From positions 248,001 through 312,000 of the forward strand of contig NZ_BAAAZE010000001.1 of the NCBI RefSeq assembly GCF_039536745.1: a stretch of 64,000 nucleotides of DNA, written 5' to 3'. A program made the translations under genes and the position numbers. Shown here piece after piece: positions 28,027 through 36,843 of the stretch. A model generated the notes under the pieces. That model had not been told where the DNA came from and ran no database searches. It saw nothing but the letters and a program-made list of their open reading frames with translations. Positions within the stretch are counted from its first letter, which is position 1. The number at the start of each line of letters is the position of its first letter. The stretch comes from Actimicrobium antarcticum (GTDB taxonomy: Bacteria > Pseudomonadota > Gammaproteobacteria > Burkholderiales > Burkholderiaceae_D).

Positions 28027-28899
28027 TTAACGCTGGCCACGCAATGCGGCGATCCGCACTTCGATGGGGGGATGCGTGGAAAACAAGGCCATGAAACCGG
28101 GCTTGTCGCTGATACCCAGCGCGGCGATGGATTGTGGCAGCTCACCGGGTGCGATACCGCCAAGTCGCGACAGAGCCCGCACCATCGGCTCGGGCGAACC
28201 CAGATACCTGGCCGAACCGGCATCGGCACGGAATTCGCGCTGACGCGAGAACCAGGCGACGATGATCGAGGCACCGATACCAAACACGATCTGCGACACC
28301 AGCACCGTGACCGTGTAGCCGATGCCGGGGCCGCTGTTATCGCCGCGTGACAAGGCGCGATCAACGGCGTAACCAACCACGCGCGACAGAAACACCACGA
28401 AGGTATTCACGACACCCTGGATCAACATCATCGTCACCATGTCACCGTTGGCGACGTGGGCGATCTCATGGGCGAGGACGGCTTCGATTTCTTCCTTGTT
28501 CATCGATTCCAGCAAGCCGGTCGACACGGCAACCAGTGCAGAATTCTTGAATGCGCCGGTCGCAAACGCGTTTGCTTCACCGTCGTAAATGGCTACTTCC
28601 GGCATGGTAATTTCAGCGCGTGTGGCGAGGCGGGCGACCACATCCAGCAACCACACTTCGGTCGAACTCGACGGCGCCTCGATGACGCGCGCGCCGGTCG
28701 ACCATTTCGCCATTTGCTTGCTGATCAACAATGAAAAGATCGACCCTGTAAAACCGACTACCAGCGAGAACACCATCAGCATGGGCAGGTTGAGGCCGGC
28801 CCTGGTCAGAAACCGGTCGACGCCCAGTACGGACAGCACCACGGCCATCACCGCCATCACCGCGATGTTGGTGGCCAGGAACAGGAAAATTCGTTTCAT
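28027..28899 (-). CDS. htpX: Membrane zinc metalloprotease HtpX
   Basis: The 290-residue protein has the HtpX layout: two N-terminal membrane segments (IFLFLATNIAVMAVMAVVLSVL and MLMVFSLVVGFTGSIFSLLI), then catalytic H144-E145-x-x-H148 in VLAHEIAHVANGDM, then two more hydrophobic segments. The third zinc ligand region is RQREFRADAGSA. HtpX degrades misfolded inner membrane proteins along with FtsH and is often under envelope-stress (CpxR or sigma-32) control; no such site is evident here. It lies between rnm and yciO and is followed by a terminator. Confidence 0.97.
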   Translation of the reverse strand: MKRIFLFLATNIAVMAVMAVVLSVLGVDRFLTRAGLNLPMLMVFSLVVGFTGSIFSLLISKQMAKWSTGARVIEAPSSSTEVWLLDVVARLATRAEITMPEVAIYDGEANAFATGAFKNSALVAVSTGLLESMNKEEIEAVLAHEIAHVANGDMVTMMLIQGVVNTFVVFLSRVVGYAVDRALSRGDNSGPGIGYTVTVLVSQIVFGIGASIIVAWFSRQREFRADAGSARYLGSPEPMVRALSRLGGIAPGELPQSIAALGISDKPGFMALFSTHPPIEVRIAALRGQR

Positions 28900-28988
28900 G
28901 CGGACTACCTCGTGGTCAAAGTTGAGTAGGTACCTAAATGCGACCAGCGGCGCTGAATTTCAAGTACCTGTTTTTTCTGAGCACTGGT

Positions 28989-29825
28989 TCACAAATTCCA
29001 GTCCGCCCACACCGGCGTGACCGACGCAGGCAACGGCGGCAATGCGCCAAGGTCGATCCGGGATTCACCCGGTCCGTGGAAGTCGGAGCCGCGCGATGCG
29101 CGCAACCCGAAGCGGTTTGCCAGGCGTGCGTAAATGTCGTACTGGTCTACCGTATGGCTGCCGGTAATGACTTCGATGGCGCGGCCACCGTGCTGGATGA
29201 ACTCGTCGAACAACGCAGTCTGCTGCATGTCGGTGAACGCATAACGCCCCGGATGGGCCACCACGGCGGTGCCACCCGCACCACGTATCCATTCGACGGC
29301 CTCCTGCAAAGTGGCCCAGCGATGCGGCACGAAGCCCGGTTTGCCTTCGATCAGATACCGGGAGAAGACGCCTGACACATCGGCGCAGACACCGAGCTCG
29401 ATGATGTACCGCGCGAAATGTGTGCGTGAAATGAGATCGGGATTACCCACGAATTTGAGTGCGCCGGCAAACGCATCCGGGATACCCGCGATGGCAAGTT
29501 GTGCCGCCATTTCATGGGCCCGCCCCTCGCGCCCGCAGCGCGTTGCATTGAGCCCGTTGATCAGAGCCGCGTTGGTTTCATCGATTTGCAAACCCACGAT
29601 ATGCACGGTCTCGCCGCCCCAGGTGACCGAGATTTCGACACCGGTCATGAAACGCAGATCCAGTGCCTGCGCCGCCTGCCGCGCCGCAGCGATGCCACTG
29701 ACTTCATCGTGATCGGTCAGAGCCCAGACGTCGACACCGTTCGCTTTGGCGCGAGCGGCGACCTCCTCTGGCGCCAGCAGGCCATCGGAAAACGTGGAAT
29801 GACAGTGCAAGTCGATATTAGGCAA
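28989..29825 (-). CDS. rnm: PHP-domain phosphoesterase (RNase AM / YciV type)
   Basis: The 278-residue protein starts MPNIDLHCHSTFSDG, with metal-binding H7 and H9, followed by ALTDHDEVSG and a C-terminal RASRGSDFHG, all typical of the PHP domain. The closest group is E. coli YciV (RNase AM), a 5'-3' exonuclease that matures 5' ends of rRNAs and also hydrolyses 3',5'-nucleoside bisphosphates. Family length is similar. It lies 90 bp upstream of htpX on the same strand. Confidence 0.9.
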   Translation of the reverse strand: MPNIDLHCHSTFSDGLLAPEEVAARAKANGVDVWALTDHDEVSGIAAARQAAQALDLRFMTGVEISVTWGGETVHIVGLQIDETNAALINGLNATRCGREGRAHEMAAQLAIAGIPDAFAGALKFVGNPDLISRTHFARYIIELGVCADVSGVFSRYLIEGKPGFVPHRWATLQEAVEWIRGAGGTAVVAHPGRYAFTDMQQTALFDEFIQHGGRAIEVITGSHTVDQYDIYARLANRFGLRASRGSDFHGPGESRIDLGALPPLPASVTPVWADWNL

Positions 29826-29933
29826 GGTGGGCGGTGGTGAATGGGTGACAGCCGATTGTATCCCGCATGAGGGTCATACGCAGGACAGAAGGCGCGACAC
29901 GGATCAATTTGGCGGCGGGTCACCGCCACTTTT

Positions 29934-30812
29934 TCACATCGCAAGAAAGTCGTCGATCAATCGTGCGAGCTCTTCCGGCTGATCGTGATGCAACATGTGC
30001 CCCGCCTGCTCAATCATTGCGGTCTGCACTGACGCAATAAACGTGATGCGTCGATCGATCTCGACACGGGCCTGTTCCTTCGGCCCCATCCAGCGCCAGA
30101 CGTCGGTCTGCGCGGCCTCTACCCACAAGACCGGTGCCGTGATCTGCTGCCAGCAGGCCATCGCTTCTTCGACCTGATACAGCAACGGACTGGTCAGTTT
30201 ATGTGCCGCGTCTCCGAGGATGCGCCAGCCGCCGTTTTCCTGTTGCGCGGCCCAATGTCCGGACAAAAAGGCCGCACGTTCATCGGTGAGTCGCGGATTG
30301 GTTTTTTGCAGGCGCGCGGCCACCTCGGCTTGCGACGCATAGCCGCGCAGGAATGGCACGGCAACCAGCTCGTCGAGCCATTTTGCGTAGCGTCCCGGCG
30401 CCTGTAGCGGGCGCGTGACCGGCATGCCGAAGCCTTCGAGGTTGATCAGCTTTTTGACCCGTTCAGGCCGGATACCGGCATACAGCGTGGCGACATTGGC
30501 ACCCATGCTGTGACCCAGCAGGTTCACCGCCTGCTCCGGCGCATAGTGGCGCAAGATCGCATCGAGGTCGCCCAGGTAATCGGCAAACCAGTAGCTGTCG
30601 GAACCGGAACCATCAGTCAGGCCAAAACCGCGCCAGTCCGGCGCGATCACGTGCCACTCTTGTTGCAGGCAATCGACCACGAACTGGAACGAGGCAGACA
30701 CATCCATCCAGCCATGCACCATGAACAGCACCGGCGCGTCCGGATTGCCCCAATGGCGAATGTGGTACTGCAGACCGCGTACCGTGATAAATTCCGAGCG
30801 AGAAGATTTCAT
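29934..30812 (-). CDS. Alpha/beta-hydrolase fold protein
   Basis: The 292-residue protein has the oxyanion-hole motif VLFMVHGWMD, the nucleophile elbow NLLGHSMGAN (Ser nucleophile), and a late His in MIEQAGHMLHHDQPEELA. The acid residue is probably in the VLWVEAAQTDVW region. The substrate is unknown. I chose the ATG at 30812, which has AGGAAA 5 bp upstream; the frame stays open far upstream, but that part is antisense to the acyl-CoA synthetase and has no family resemblance. It is divergent from that synthetase with 81 bp between starts. Confidence 0.9.
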   Translation of the reverse strand: MKSSRSEFITVRGLQYHIRHWGNPDAPVLFMVHGWMDVSASFQFVVDCLQQEWHVIAPDWRGFGLTDGSGSDSYWFADYLGDLDAILRHYAPEQAVNLLGHSMGANVATLYAGIRPERVKKLINLEGFGMPVTRPLQAPGRYAKWLDELVAVPFLRGYASQAEVAARLQKTNPRLTDERAAFLSGHWAAQQENGGWRILGDAAHKLTSPLLYQVEEAMACWQQITAPVLWVEAAQTDVWRWMGPKEQARVEIDRRITFIASVQTAMIEQAGHMLHHDQPEELARLIDDFLAM

Positions 30813-30893
30813 GTTTTCCTGTTGATTCATTGTTCCGAATTGGCCGGCCCAGCGTGAAATAGAACGACCGTTCAAAATTATACCGGAGTGCAA

Positions 30894-32576
30894 ATGCCCG
30901 CAGTCATCAAGAGTAAGGTCATCGATCAATATCAAGCGCTGTATGACGATTTCGTCTGGCATGTTCCGACCCGTTTCAACATCGCCGAGGTCTGCAGCAA
31001 ACGCTGGTCGCGTGATGCCAGTCGCATTGCGCTGCTGTGCGAGGACGAGTCCGGCGACGCCCTCTCGTTGACCTACGAGGAATTGCAGCTCGAAGCCAAT
31101 CGCCTGTCGAACGCATTGCGCTACCTCGGCGTGCAGCAACAGGAGTGCGTTGCCATCATCCTGCCGCAACGCGTCGAGACCGCGATCGCCCACATCGCCT
31201 GCTACCAGATGGGCGCGGTTGCCATGCCGATGTCGATCCTGTTCGGCCCCGACGCGCTCGAATACCGCTTGCAGGACAGCGATGCCAGCGTCGCCATCGT
31301 CGACCAGGCCGGATTGGCCAACCTGCTGACCAGCCGCGAACGATGTCCGGCGCTGAAGCACATCATTTACGTCGATGGCGAGATGGCGCTGTGCCTGGAC
31401 TGGCATGAACTGCTGGCCGAAGCCTCCACCGACTTCACGCTGGTCGACACACTGGCCAGCGATCCGGCCATCCTGATTTACACCAGCGGCACTACCGGCG
31501 CACCGAAGGGCGCGCTGCTGCCGCATTCGGCCGTGATCGGTAACCTGACCGGGTTTGTCGCGTCGCAGAACTGGTTTCCACAAAAGCGCGATATTTTCTG
31601 GTCGCCCGCCGACTGGGCCTGGACCGGCGGCCTGATGGATGCACTGTTGCCGAGCCTGTATTTTGGCCAGACCATCGTGGGCTACACGGGTCGCTTTACC
31701 GCCGAGGTGGCGTTCAGCCTGATGGAAAGATACGCGGTCACGAATACATTCCTGTTTCCGACCGCGCTGAAGATGATGATGAAAGCGGTGCCGCACCCGC
31801 GCAAACACTACAAGCTCAAACTGCGCGCGATCATGAGTGCTGGCGAAGCCGTGGGGGATGCGGTGTTCAACTGGGCCAAAAGTGCACTGGGCGTCAGCGT
31901 CAATGAAATGTTCGGCCAGACCGAAATGAACTATATCGTCGGCAACAGCGCCAAAAAATGGCCGGCGCGCCCCGGCAGCATGGGTCGCCCGTATCCGGGT
32001 CACCGCGTCGCCGTCATCGATGACGCTGGCCGCGAAGTCCCTGCCGGCACGATCGGCGAAGTGGCACTCAATCGCTGCGACCGGCACGGCACGCCCGATC
32101 CTGTGTTCTTCCTTGGCTACTGGAAAAATCCGCAAGCCACTGCACAAAAATATCGCGGCGACTGGTGCTGCACCGGTGATCTGGCACTGATGGATGGCGA
32201 TGGGTATCTTTGGTATCAGGGCCGCGCCGATGACATGTTCAAGGCGGCCGGCTACCGCATCGGCCCCTCCGAGATCGAGAATTGCCTGGTCAAGCACGCC
32301 TCGGTGGCCAACGCCGCAGTGGTGCCAAAACCCGATGCCGAGCGCGGCAATCTGGTCAAGGCATTTGTCGTGCTGGTTCCCGGCGTCGCGCGCAATCCGG
32401 ATGCTGATGCGGCGCTGAAACTGGCGCTGCAGGCACACGTCAAATCGCAGTTGGCACCCTACGAGTATCCGAAAGAAATCGAGTTCATCGATGCCCTGCC
32501 GATGACCACCACCGGCAAATTGCAGCGTCGCCTTCTGCGCGATCTGGAACAGCAGCGCGCACTGGACAATCCCTAA
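30894..32576 (+). CDS. AMP-binding acyl-CoA synthetase (acetate / medium-chain type)
   Basis: The 560-residue enzyme is a member of the ANL superfamily. The AMP-binding P-loop is ILIYTSGTTGAPKGALLPH, the hinge region is DDMFKAAGYRIGPSEIEN, and the catalytic lysine is in MTTTGKLQRRLLRD. The segment WSPADWAWTGGLMDALLPSL is typical of acetyl-CoA- and medium-chain acyl-CoA-synthetase-like proteins. The carboxylate substrate cannot be fixed from sequence. The ATG at 30894 has GGAG five bases upstream and is preferred over a GTG two codons earlier. Confidence 0.93.
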   Translation: MPAVIKSKVIDQYQALYDDFVWHVPTRFNIAEVCSKRWSRDASRIALLCEDESGDALSLTYEELQLEANRLSNALRYLGVQQQECVAIILPQRVETAIAHIACYQMGAVAMPMSILFGPDALEYRLQDSDASVAIVDQAGLANLLTSRERCPALKHIIYVDGEMALCLDWHELLAEASTDFTLVDTLASDPAILIYTSGTTGAPKGALLPHSAVIGNLTGFVASQNWFPQKRDIFWSPADWAWTGGLMDALLPSLYFGQTIVGYTGRFTAEVAFSLMERYAVTNTFLFPTALKMMMKAVPHPRKHYKLKLRAIMSAGEAVGDAVFNWAKSALGVSVNEMFGQTEMNYIVGNSAKKWPARPGSMGRPYPGHRVAVIDDAGREVPAGTIGEVALNRCDRHGTPDPVFFLGYWKNPQATAQKYRGDWCCTGDLALMDGDGYLWYQGRADDMFKAAGYRIGPSEIENCLVKHASVANAAVVPKPDAERGNLVKAFVVLVPGVARNPDADAALKLALQAHVKSQLAPYEYPKEIEFIDALPMTTTGKLQRRLLRDLEQQRALDNP

Positions 32577-32639
32577 TACCGTCATCGCGGGTACGGCAGT
32601 AAAATGCCGGACTCGCTTCCCCTCTTTCAGGAATTCACA

Positions 32640-33167
32640 ATGGCAATCTATCAACTCGGCGACGCTATCCCCGACATCGACCCGTCCGCTTTCGTCGCCG
32701 ATGGCGCCACCGTCATCGGCCTTGTGACATTGGCCGCCAATGCCAGCGTCTGGTACAACGTCACCCTGCGCGGTGACAACGAGCCCATCATCGTCGGCGA
32801 AAACAGCAACGTGCAGGAAGGCTCTGTCTGCCATACCGATATGGGATTTCCGCTGACCATCGGGCGCAATGTCACCATCGGCCATCAGGCCATGCTGCAC
32901 GGTTGCACCATCGGCGACGGCGCCTTGATCGGCATTCAGGCCATCATCCTCAATGGCGCAAAAATCGGCCGCAACTGCCTGGTCGGCGCTGGCGCACTGG
33001 TCACCGAAGGCAAGGAATTTCCGGATAATTCGCTGATCATCGGCTCACCGGCCAAAGCCGTACGCACCCTCAGCGACGAAGAAGTAACGCGCTTGCAAGG
33101 CAACGCGTCCACTTACGTCAAGCGCGCCCAGCTCTTCAAGACCAGCCTGAAACGGATCGACGGATGA
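32640..33167 (+). CDS. Gamma-class carbonic anhydrase family protein
   Basis: The 175-residue protein is built of left-handed beta-helix hexapeptide repeats (VIGLVTLAANASVWYNVTLRGD, NVTIGHQAMLHGCTIGDGALIGI). Three candidate zinc ligands are the histidines in VCHTD, TIGHQAM and LHGCTIG. The family (YrdA/CaiE-like) binds metal; carbonic anhydrase activity of the bacterial YrdA members is often undetectable, so the call is by family. The start ATG at 32640 follows TCAGGAATT. The next gene overlaps by four bases. Confidence 0.92.
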   Translation: MAIYQLGDAIPDIDPSAFVADGATVIGLVTLAANASVWYNVTLRGDNEPIIVGENSNVQEGSVCHTDMGFPLTIGRNVTIGHQAMLHGCTIGDGALIGIQAIILNGAKIGRNCLVGAGALVTEGKEFPDNSLIIGSPAKAVRTLSDEEVTRLQGNASTYVKRAQLFKTSLKRIDG

Positions 33168-34105
33168 GAGACCAGAGCACCCGCGACACCCTGCAAAAAT
33201 TTATGTTCGACGGTGCGCCGGTCCGTGGCGAGCTGGTCGAGCTGTCCGACACCTGGCGTCAGGTTCAGGCACTGCGCGAGTACCCGATCGCCGTCAAGAC
33301 ACTGCTGGGCGAAATGATGGCGGCAGCCGCGCTGCTATCGGCCAACCTGAAATTCAATGGCGCGATCATCATGCAAATTTATGGTGACGGTCCGGTACGC
33401 CTGCTGGTCGTCGAATGCGATGGCGACCTGCAGATGCGTGCCACCGCCAAGTTCGACGCCGATGTCGTTATCAGTGAAGCATCGATGCTGCCGGATCTGG
33501 TGAATCAGAACGGCAATGGCCGCTTCGTCATCACGCTGGACCCGAAAGACAAGTTGCCGGGACAACAGGCTTATCAGGGCGTGGTGCCGCTCGACGGTGA
33601 TTCCATCGCCACCGTCATTGAACATTACATGCTGCGCTCCGAACAGCTCGACACGCGGTTGTGGTTAGCCGCCGATGGCCATGTCTCGCGCGGCCTGCTG
33701 CTGCAGAAATTACCCAGCATCGGCGGCATCGATGCACCGATCGATGACGACCTGGCGACCTGGGATCGCAGCGTGATGCTGGCCTCGACGCTGCGTAACG
33801 CCGAACTGCTGGAAACCGATATCGAAACCCTGATGCGCCGGCTGTTTTGGGAAGAAACGATCCGTGTCTTCGATCCGCAGCATCCCAGCTTTCGCTGCAC
33901 CTGCAGTCGCGAGCGCGTGGGCAACATGCTGAAAATGCTGGGGCAGGAAGAAGTCGACTCCGCACTGGTGGAGCTCGGGCAGATGGCGGTGGATTGTGAT
34001 TTTTGCGGACAGCACTACGAATTCGACAAGGTCGATTGTGCGCAATTGTTTGCCGTGGCGAACGCCTCGGATGTATTGACGGGCGACAGCGACGTCAAGC
34101 ACTGA
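33164..34105 (+). CDS. hslO: Redox-regulated chaperone Hsp33
   Basis: The 313-residue protein has the N-terminal Hsp33 fold and the C-terminal redox switch with four zinc-binding cysteines: CTC in SFRCTCSRERVGNMLKMLG and DCDFCG in MAVDCDFCGQHYEFD. Oxidation releases zinc and unfolds the switch, activating ATP-independent holdase function. The ATG overlaps the stop codon of the carbonic anhydrase gene (ATGA), so translation is probably coupled. Confidence 0.97.
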   Translation: MRDQSTRDTLQKFMFDGAPVRGELVELSDTWRQVQALREYPIAVKTLLGEMMAAAALLSANLKFNGAIIMQIYGDGPVRLLVVECDGDLQMRATAKFDADVVISEASMLPDLVNQNGNGRFVITLDPKDKLPGQQAYQGVVPLDGDSIATVIEHYMLRSEQLDTRLWLAADGHVSRGLLLQKLPSIGGIDAPIDDDLATWDRSVMLASTLRNAELLETDIETLMRRLFWEETIRVFDPQHPSFRCTCSRERVGNMLKMLGQEEVDSALVELGQMAVDCDFCGQHYEFDKVDCAQLFAVANASDVLTGDSDVKH

Positions 34106-34114
34106 TCGCCCATG

Positions 34115-34149
34115 AAAAAAGCGCGGGTTCAATCACTGAACCCACGCTT
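34115..34149 (-). terminator. Intrinsic terminator between hslO and ftsB, acting on the minus strand
   Basis: Arms 34119-34131 and 34137-34149 pair over 13 positions with one mismatch around a 5-nt loop. On the minus strand six T follow; the plus strand has no T-run, so it is best assigned to the pyrG-kdsA-eno-ftsB transcript. Confidence 0.85.
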
Positions 34150-34175
34150 GATTAGCCTGACCGATTACAACTGAC

Positions 34176-34517
34176 TTACCGCACGGCCGGCATGTTCTTC
34201 GCCGGCGTCTTTGGCGGAGGTACCGCCAGCAATGGCGCAGGCGTGTCCGGTGCCAGCACCTGCACAAACACTTCATTGTCCTTGATCATCCCGAGCTCGT
34301 AACGGGCCCGCTCTTCCACCGCACCGGTACCAACCTTCAGATCCTGAACTTCGGATGCGAGCTTGTCATTGCGCGCCTTCTGATCCTGTGTCTTCTTGAC
34401 CGCAGCAACGACCTGCTGGTCGAGTTCGGACACGCGCGCCCAGCCGCCTTTGCCCAGCCATAGCGGGTACTGGATCAGCAGCAGCAAGGCAGTCAGGCAG
34501 GTCAGGATCAGGCGCAT
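34176..34517 (-). CDS. ftsB: Cell division protein FtsB
   Basis: The 113-residue protein has the FtsB plan: an N-terminal membrane anchor (LILTCLTALLLLIQYPLWLG), then a coiled coil (RVSELDQQVVAAVKKTQDQKARN) and the conserved ERARYELGMIKDNEVFVQVL segment. The Pro/Ala-rich tail after residue 90 is common in betaproteobacteria. FtsB forms the FtsQLB complex that activates septal peptidoglycan synthesis. It lies 57 bp downstream of eno, the usual eno-ftsB arrangement, and ends before a strong terminator. Confidence 0.95.
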   Translation of the reverse strand: MRLILTCLTALLLLIQYPLWLGKGGWARVSELDQQVVAAVKKTQDQKARNDKLASEVQDLKVGTGAVEERARYELGMIKDNEVFVQVLAPDTPAPLLAVPPPKTPAKNMPAVR

Positions 34518-34574
34518 GGAAGTGGCGTCGGTATAGGGTCAAGCCGGGCACGCAGGCCCGGCGCAACAAGTGGT

Positions 34575-35861
34575 TTAACGGAGATTGTAGAACGCCTGAC
34601 GTCCAGGATAGCTGGCGATATCACCGAGGTCTTCTTCGATGCGCAGCAACTGGTTGTACTTGGCCATGCGATCCGACCGCGACAGCGAGCCGGTCTTGAT
34701 TTGCAGTGCATTGGTACCAACGGCGATGTCGGCAATTGTCGAATCTTCAGTCTCGCCGGAGCGATGCGAAATCACCGCGGTATAACCGGCGCGCTTGGCC
34801 ATCTCGATGGCTGCAAACGTTTCGGTCAGGGTGCCGATCTGGTTGATCTTGATCAGGATCGAATTGGCGATGTTCTTGTCGATGCCTTCGCGCAGGATCT
34901 TGGTGTTGGTCACGAACAGGTCGTCGCCGACCAGCTGGATCTTCTTGCCGAGTGCCTGGGTCAGGGTGGCCCAGCCTTCCCAATCGTTTTCGGCCATGCC
35001 GTCCTCGATCGAAATGATCGGGTACTTGTCGCACCAAGTGCTCAGCAGATTGGTGAACTCGGTCGAGGACAAGGCCAGTCCACCTTCACCGGCCAGCTGG
35101 TATTTGCCGTCTTTGTAAAATTCGCTGGCGGCGCAATCGAGTCCCAGAGCGATCTGCGTGCCTGGCTCGTAGCCGGCTTCTTCGATCGCCTGAATGATCA
35201 GCTTGATCGCCATCTCGTGGTTCTCGACGTTCGGTGCAAAACCGCCTTCGTCGCCCACCGAGGTTGCCAGGCCTTTGCTCTTGAGGATTTTTTTCAGGGT
35301 ATGGAACACCTCGGCACCGTACCGGATCGCTTCCTTGAAACTCGGCGCACCGATCGGGATGATCATGAATTCCTGGATATCCAGGTTGTTGTCCGCATGC
35401 GCGCCACCGTTGATGACGTTCATCATCGGCACCGGCATTTGCATCGCGCCGCTACCACCAAAATAGCGATACAGCGGCAGGCCCGATTCTTCGGCAGCGG
35501 CTTTGGCCACCGCCATCGATACGGCCAGCGTCGCGTTGGCACCCAGGCGTGCCTTGTTGTCGGTGCCATCGAGGTCGATCAGTGTACGGTCAAGAAATGC
35601 CTGCTCGTTGGCGTCAAGGCCCATGATGGCTTCGGAGATTTCGGTATTGATGTACTCGCAGGCTTTCAGGACGCCTTTGCCGAAATACCGGTGCATGTCG
35701 CCATCACGCAATTCAATCGCTTCGCGTGAACCGGTCGACGCGCCGGACGGCACCGACGCACGGCCCATGACGCCGGACTCCAGCAGGACGTCGCACTCAA
35801 CGGTGGGGTTGCCGCGCGAGTCAATGATTTCGCGGCCAATGATGTCAACGATTGCACTCAT
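34575..35861 (-). CDS. eno: Enolase
   Basis: The 428-residue enolase has the signature SHRSGETEDSTIADIAVG and magnesium ligands in ALGLDCAASEF, ISIEDGMAENDW and VGDDLFVTN. The start MSAIVDIIGREIIDSRGNPTVE is canonical. It interconverts 2-phosphoglycerate and phosphoenolpyruvate, the latter being a substrate of the upstream KdsA. It lies 127 bp behind kdsA; I see no additional gene in that gap. Confidence 0.99.
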   Translation of the reverse strand: MSAIVDIIGREIIDSRGNPTVECDVLLESGVMGRASVPSGASTGSREAIELRDGDMHRYFGKGVLKACEYINTEISEAIMGLDANEQAFLDRTLIDLDGTDNKARLGANATLAVSMAVAKAAAEESGLPLYRYFGGSGAMQMPVPMMNVINGGAHADNNLDIQEFMIIPIGAPSFKEAIRYGAEVFHTLKKILKSKGLATSVGDEGGFAPNVENHEMAIKLIIQAIEEAGYEPGTQIALGLDCAASEFYKDGKYQLAGEGGLALSSTEFTNLLSTWCDKYPIISIEDGMAENDWEGWATLTQALGKKIQLVGDDLFVTNTKILREGIDKNIANSILIKINQIGTLTETFAAIEMAKRAGYTAVISHRSGETEDSTIADIAVGTNALQIKTGSLSRSDRMAKYNQLLRIEEDLGDIASYPGRQAFYNLR

Positions 35862-35988
35862 GATTTCTCCAGAAACTTGCTGTTTTTAAAAACGATGATC
35901 GCGCCTGAAGCGTGCATGTCCAACGCTGGTATCAGCCTCAGACAGCTTCAGGCAAAGTGGTAATACGGATGCGTCCGACCAGCCAGTG

Positions 35989-36843
35989 TCAGGAAAAGTT
36001 GGTTTCAATGAAACCGTTTTTCTTGACCACGCGATCGAGTTCGATCAGCGTACTGAGCAATTCGCGCATGCGACCCAGCGGCACCGCGTTCGGGCCATCG
36101 GATTTGGCCTCTGCCGGATTCGGATGGGTCTCCATGAACAGACCGGAAATCCCGACCGCAATCGCAGCCCGCGCCAGCACAGGAACGAACTCGCGCTGGC
36201 CACCCGATGAACTACCCTGCCCGCCCGGCAACTGCACTGAATGCGTTGCGTCGAACACCACCGGGCAACCCGTTTCACGCATGATCGCCAACGAGCGCAT
36301 GTCGGACACCAGGTTGTTGTAGCCGAATGACACACCGCGTTCGCACGCCATGAAATTGTCTTCTGCCAGCCCGGCTTCTTTCGCCGCGGCACGCGCCTTG
36401 TCGATCACGTTGACCATATCGTGCGGCGCCAGGAACTGACCTTTTTTGATGTTTACCGGGCGACCCGATTGCGCACACGCGTGAATAAAGTCAGTTTGAC
36501 GACACAGGAAAGCCGGTGTCTGCAAGACATCGACGACCGCCGACACCGGTTTGATTTCCTCGATCGCATGGATGTCCGTGAGCACCGGGACGTTCAGTTG
36601 CTGCTTCACGTCGGCCAGGATTTCCAGGCCTTTTTCCATGCCCAGACCGCGAAACGAGGTACCCGACGACCGGTTGGCCTTATCAAATGAGGACTTGTAA
36701 ATAAACGGTACCCCGAGAGCTGCCGTGATCTCTTTCAATTGGCCGGCGGTATCGAAGGCCATCTGGCGCGATTCGATCACGCACGGGCCGGCGATCAGGA
36801 AAAAAGGGTGATCCAGTCCGATCTCAAAGCCGCAGAGCTTCAT
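35989..36843 (-). CDS. kdsA: 3-deoxy-8-phosphooctulonate (KDO-8-phosphate) synthase
   Basis: The 284-residue enzyme condenses phosphoenolpyruvate and arabinose-5-phosphate to give KDO-8-phosphate for lipopolysaccharide. Hallmarks are FFLIAGPCVIES, YKSSFDKANRSS, and the VVFDATHSVQLPGG motif. The residue usually Cys in metal-dependent forms (near the N-terminus, GPCVIES) is not decisive here; the NKAN-type loop DKANRSS fits a metal-independent enzyme. The ATG overlaps the pyrG stop (ATGA). Confidence 0.98.
   Translation of the reverse strand: MKLCGFEIGLDHPFFLIAGPCVIESRQMAFDTAGQLKEITAALGVPFIYKSSFDKANRSSGTSFRGLGMEKGLEILADVKQQLNVPVLTDIHAIEEIKPVSAVVDVLQTPAFLCRQTDFIHACAQSGRPVNIKKGQFLAPHDMVNVIDKARAAAKEAGLAEDNFMACERGVSFGYNNLVSDMRSLAIMRETGCPVVFDATHSVQLPGGQGSSSGGQREFVPVLARAAIAVGISGLFMETHPNPAEAKSDGPNAVPLGRMRELLSTLIELDRVVKKNGFIETNFS

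Noticed and set aside
30813..32900. Upstream extension of the minus-strand hydrolase frame to 988 codons
   Set aside because: The extension is antisense to the acyl-CoA synthetase and carbonic anhydrase genes. A good ribosome binding site at 30812 gives a complete hydrolase.
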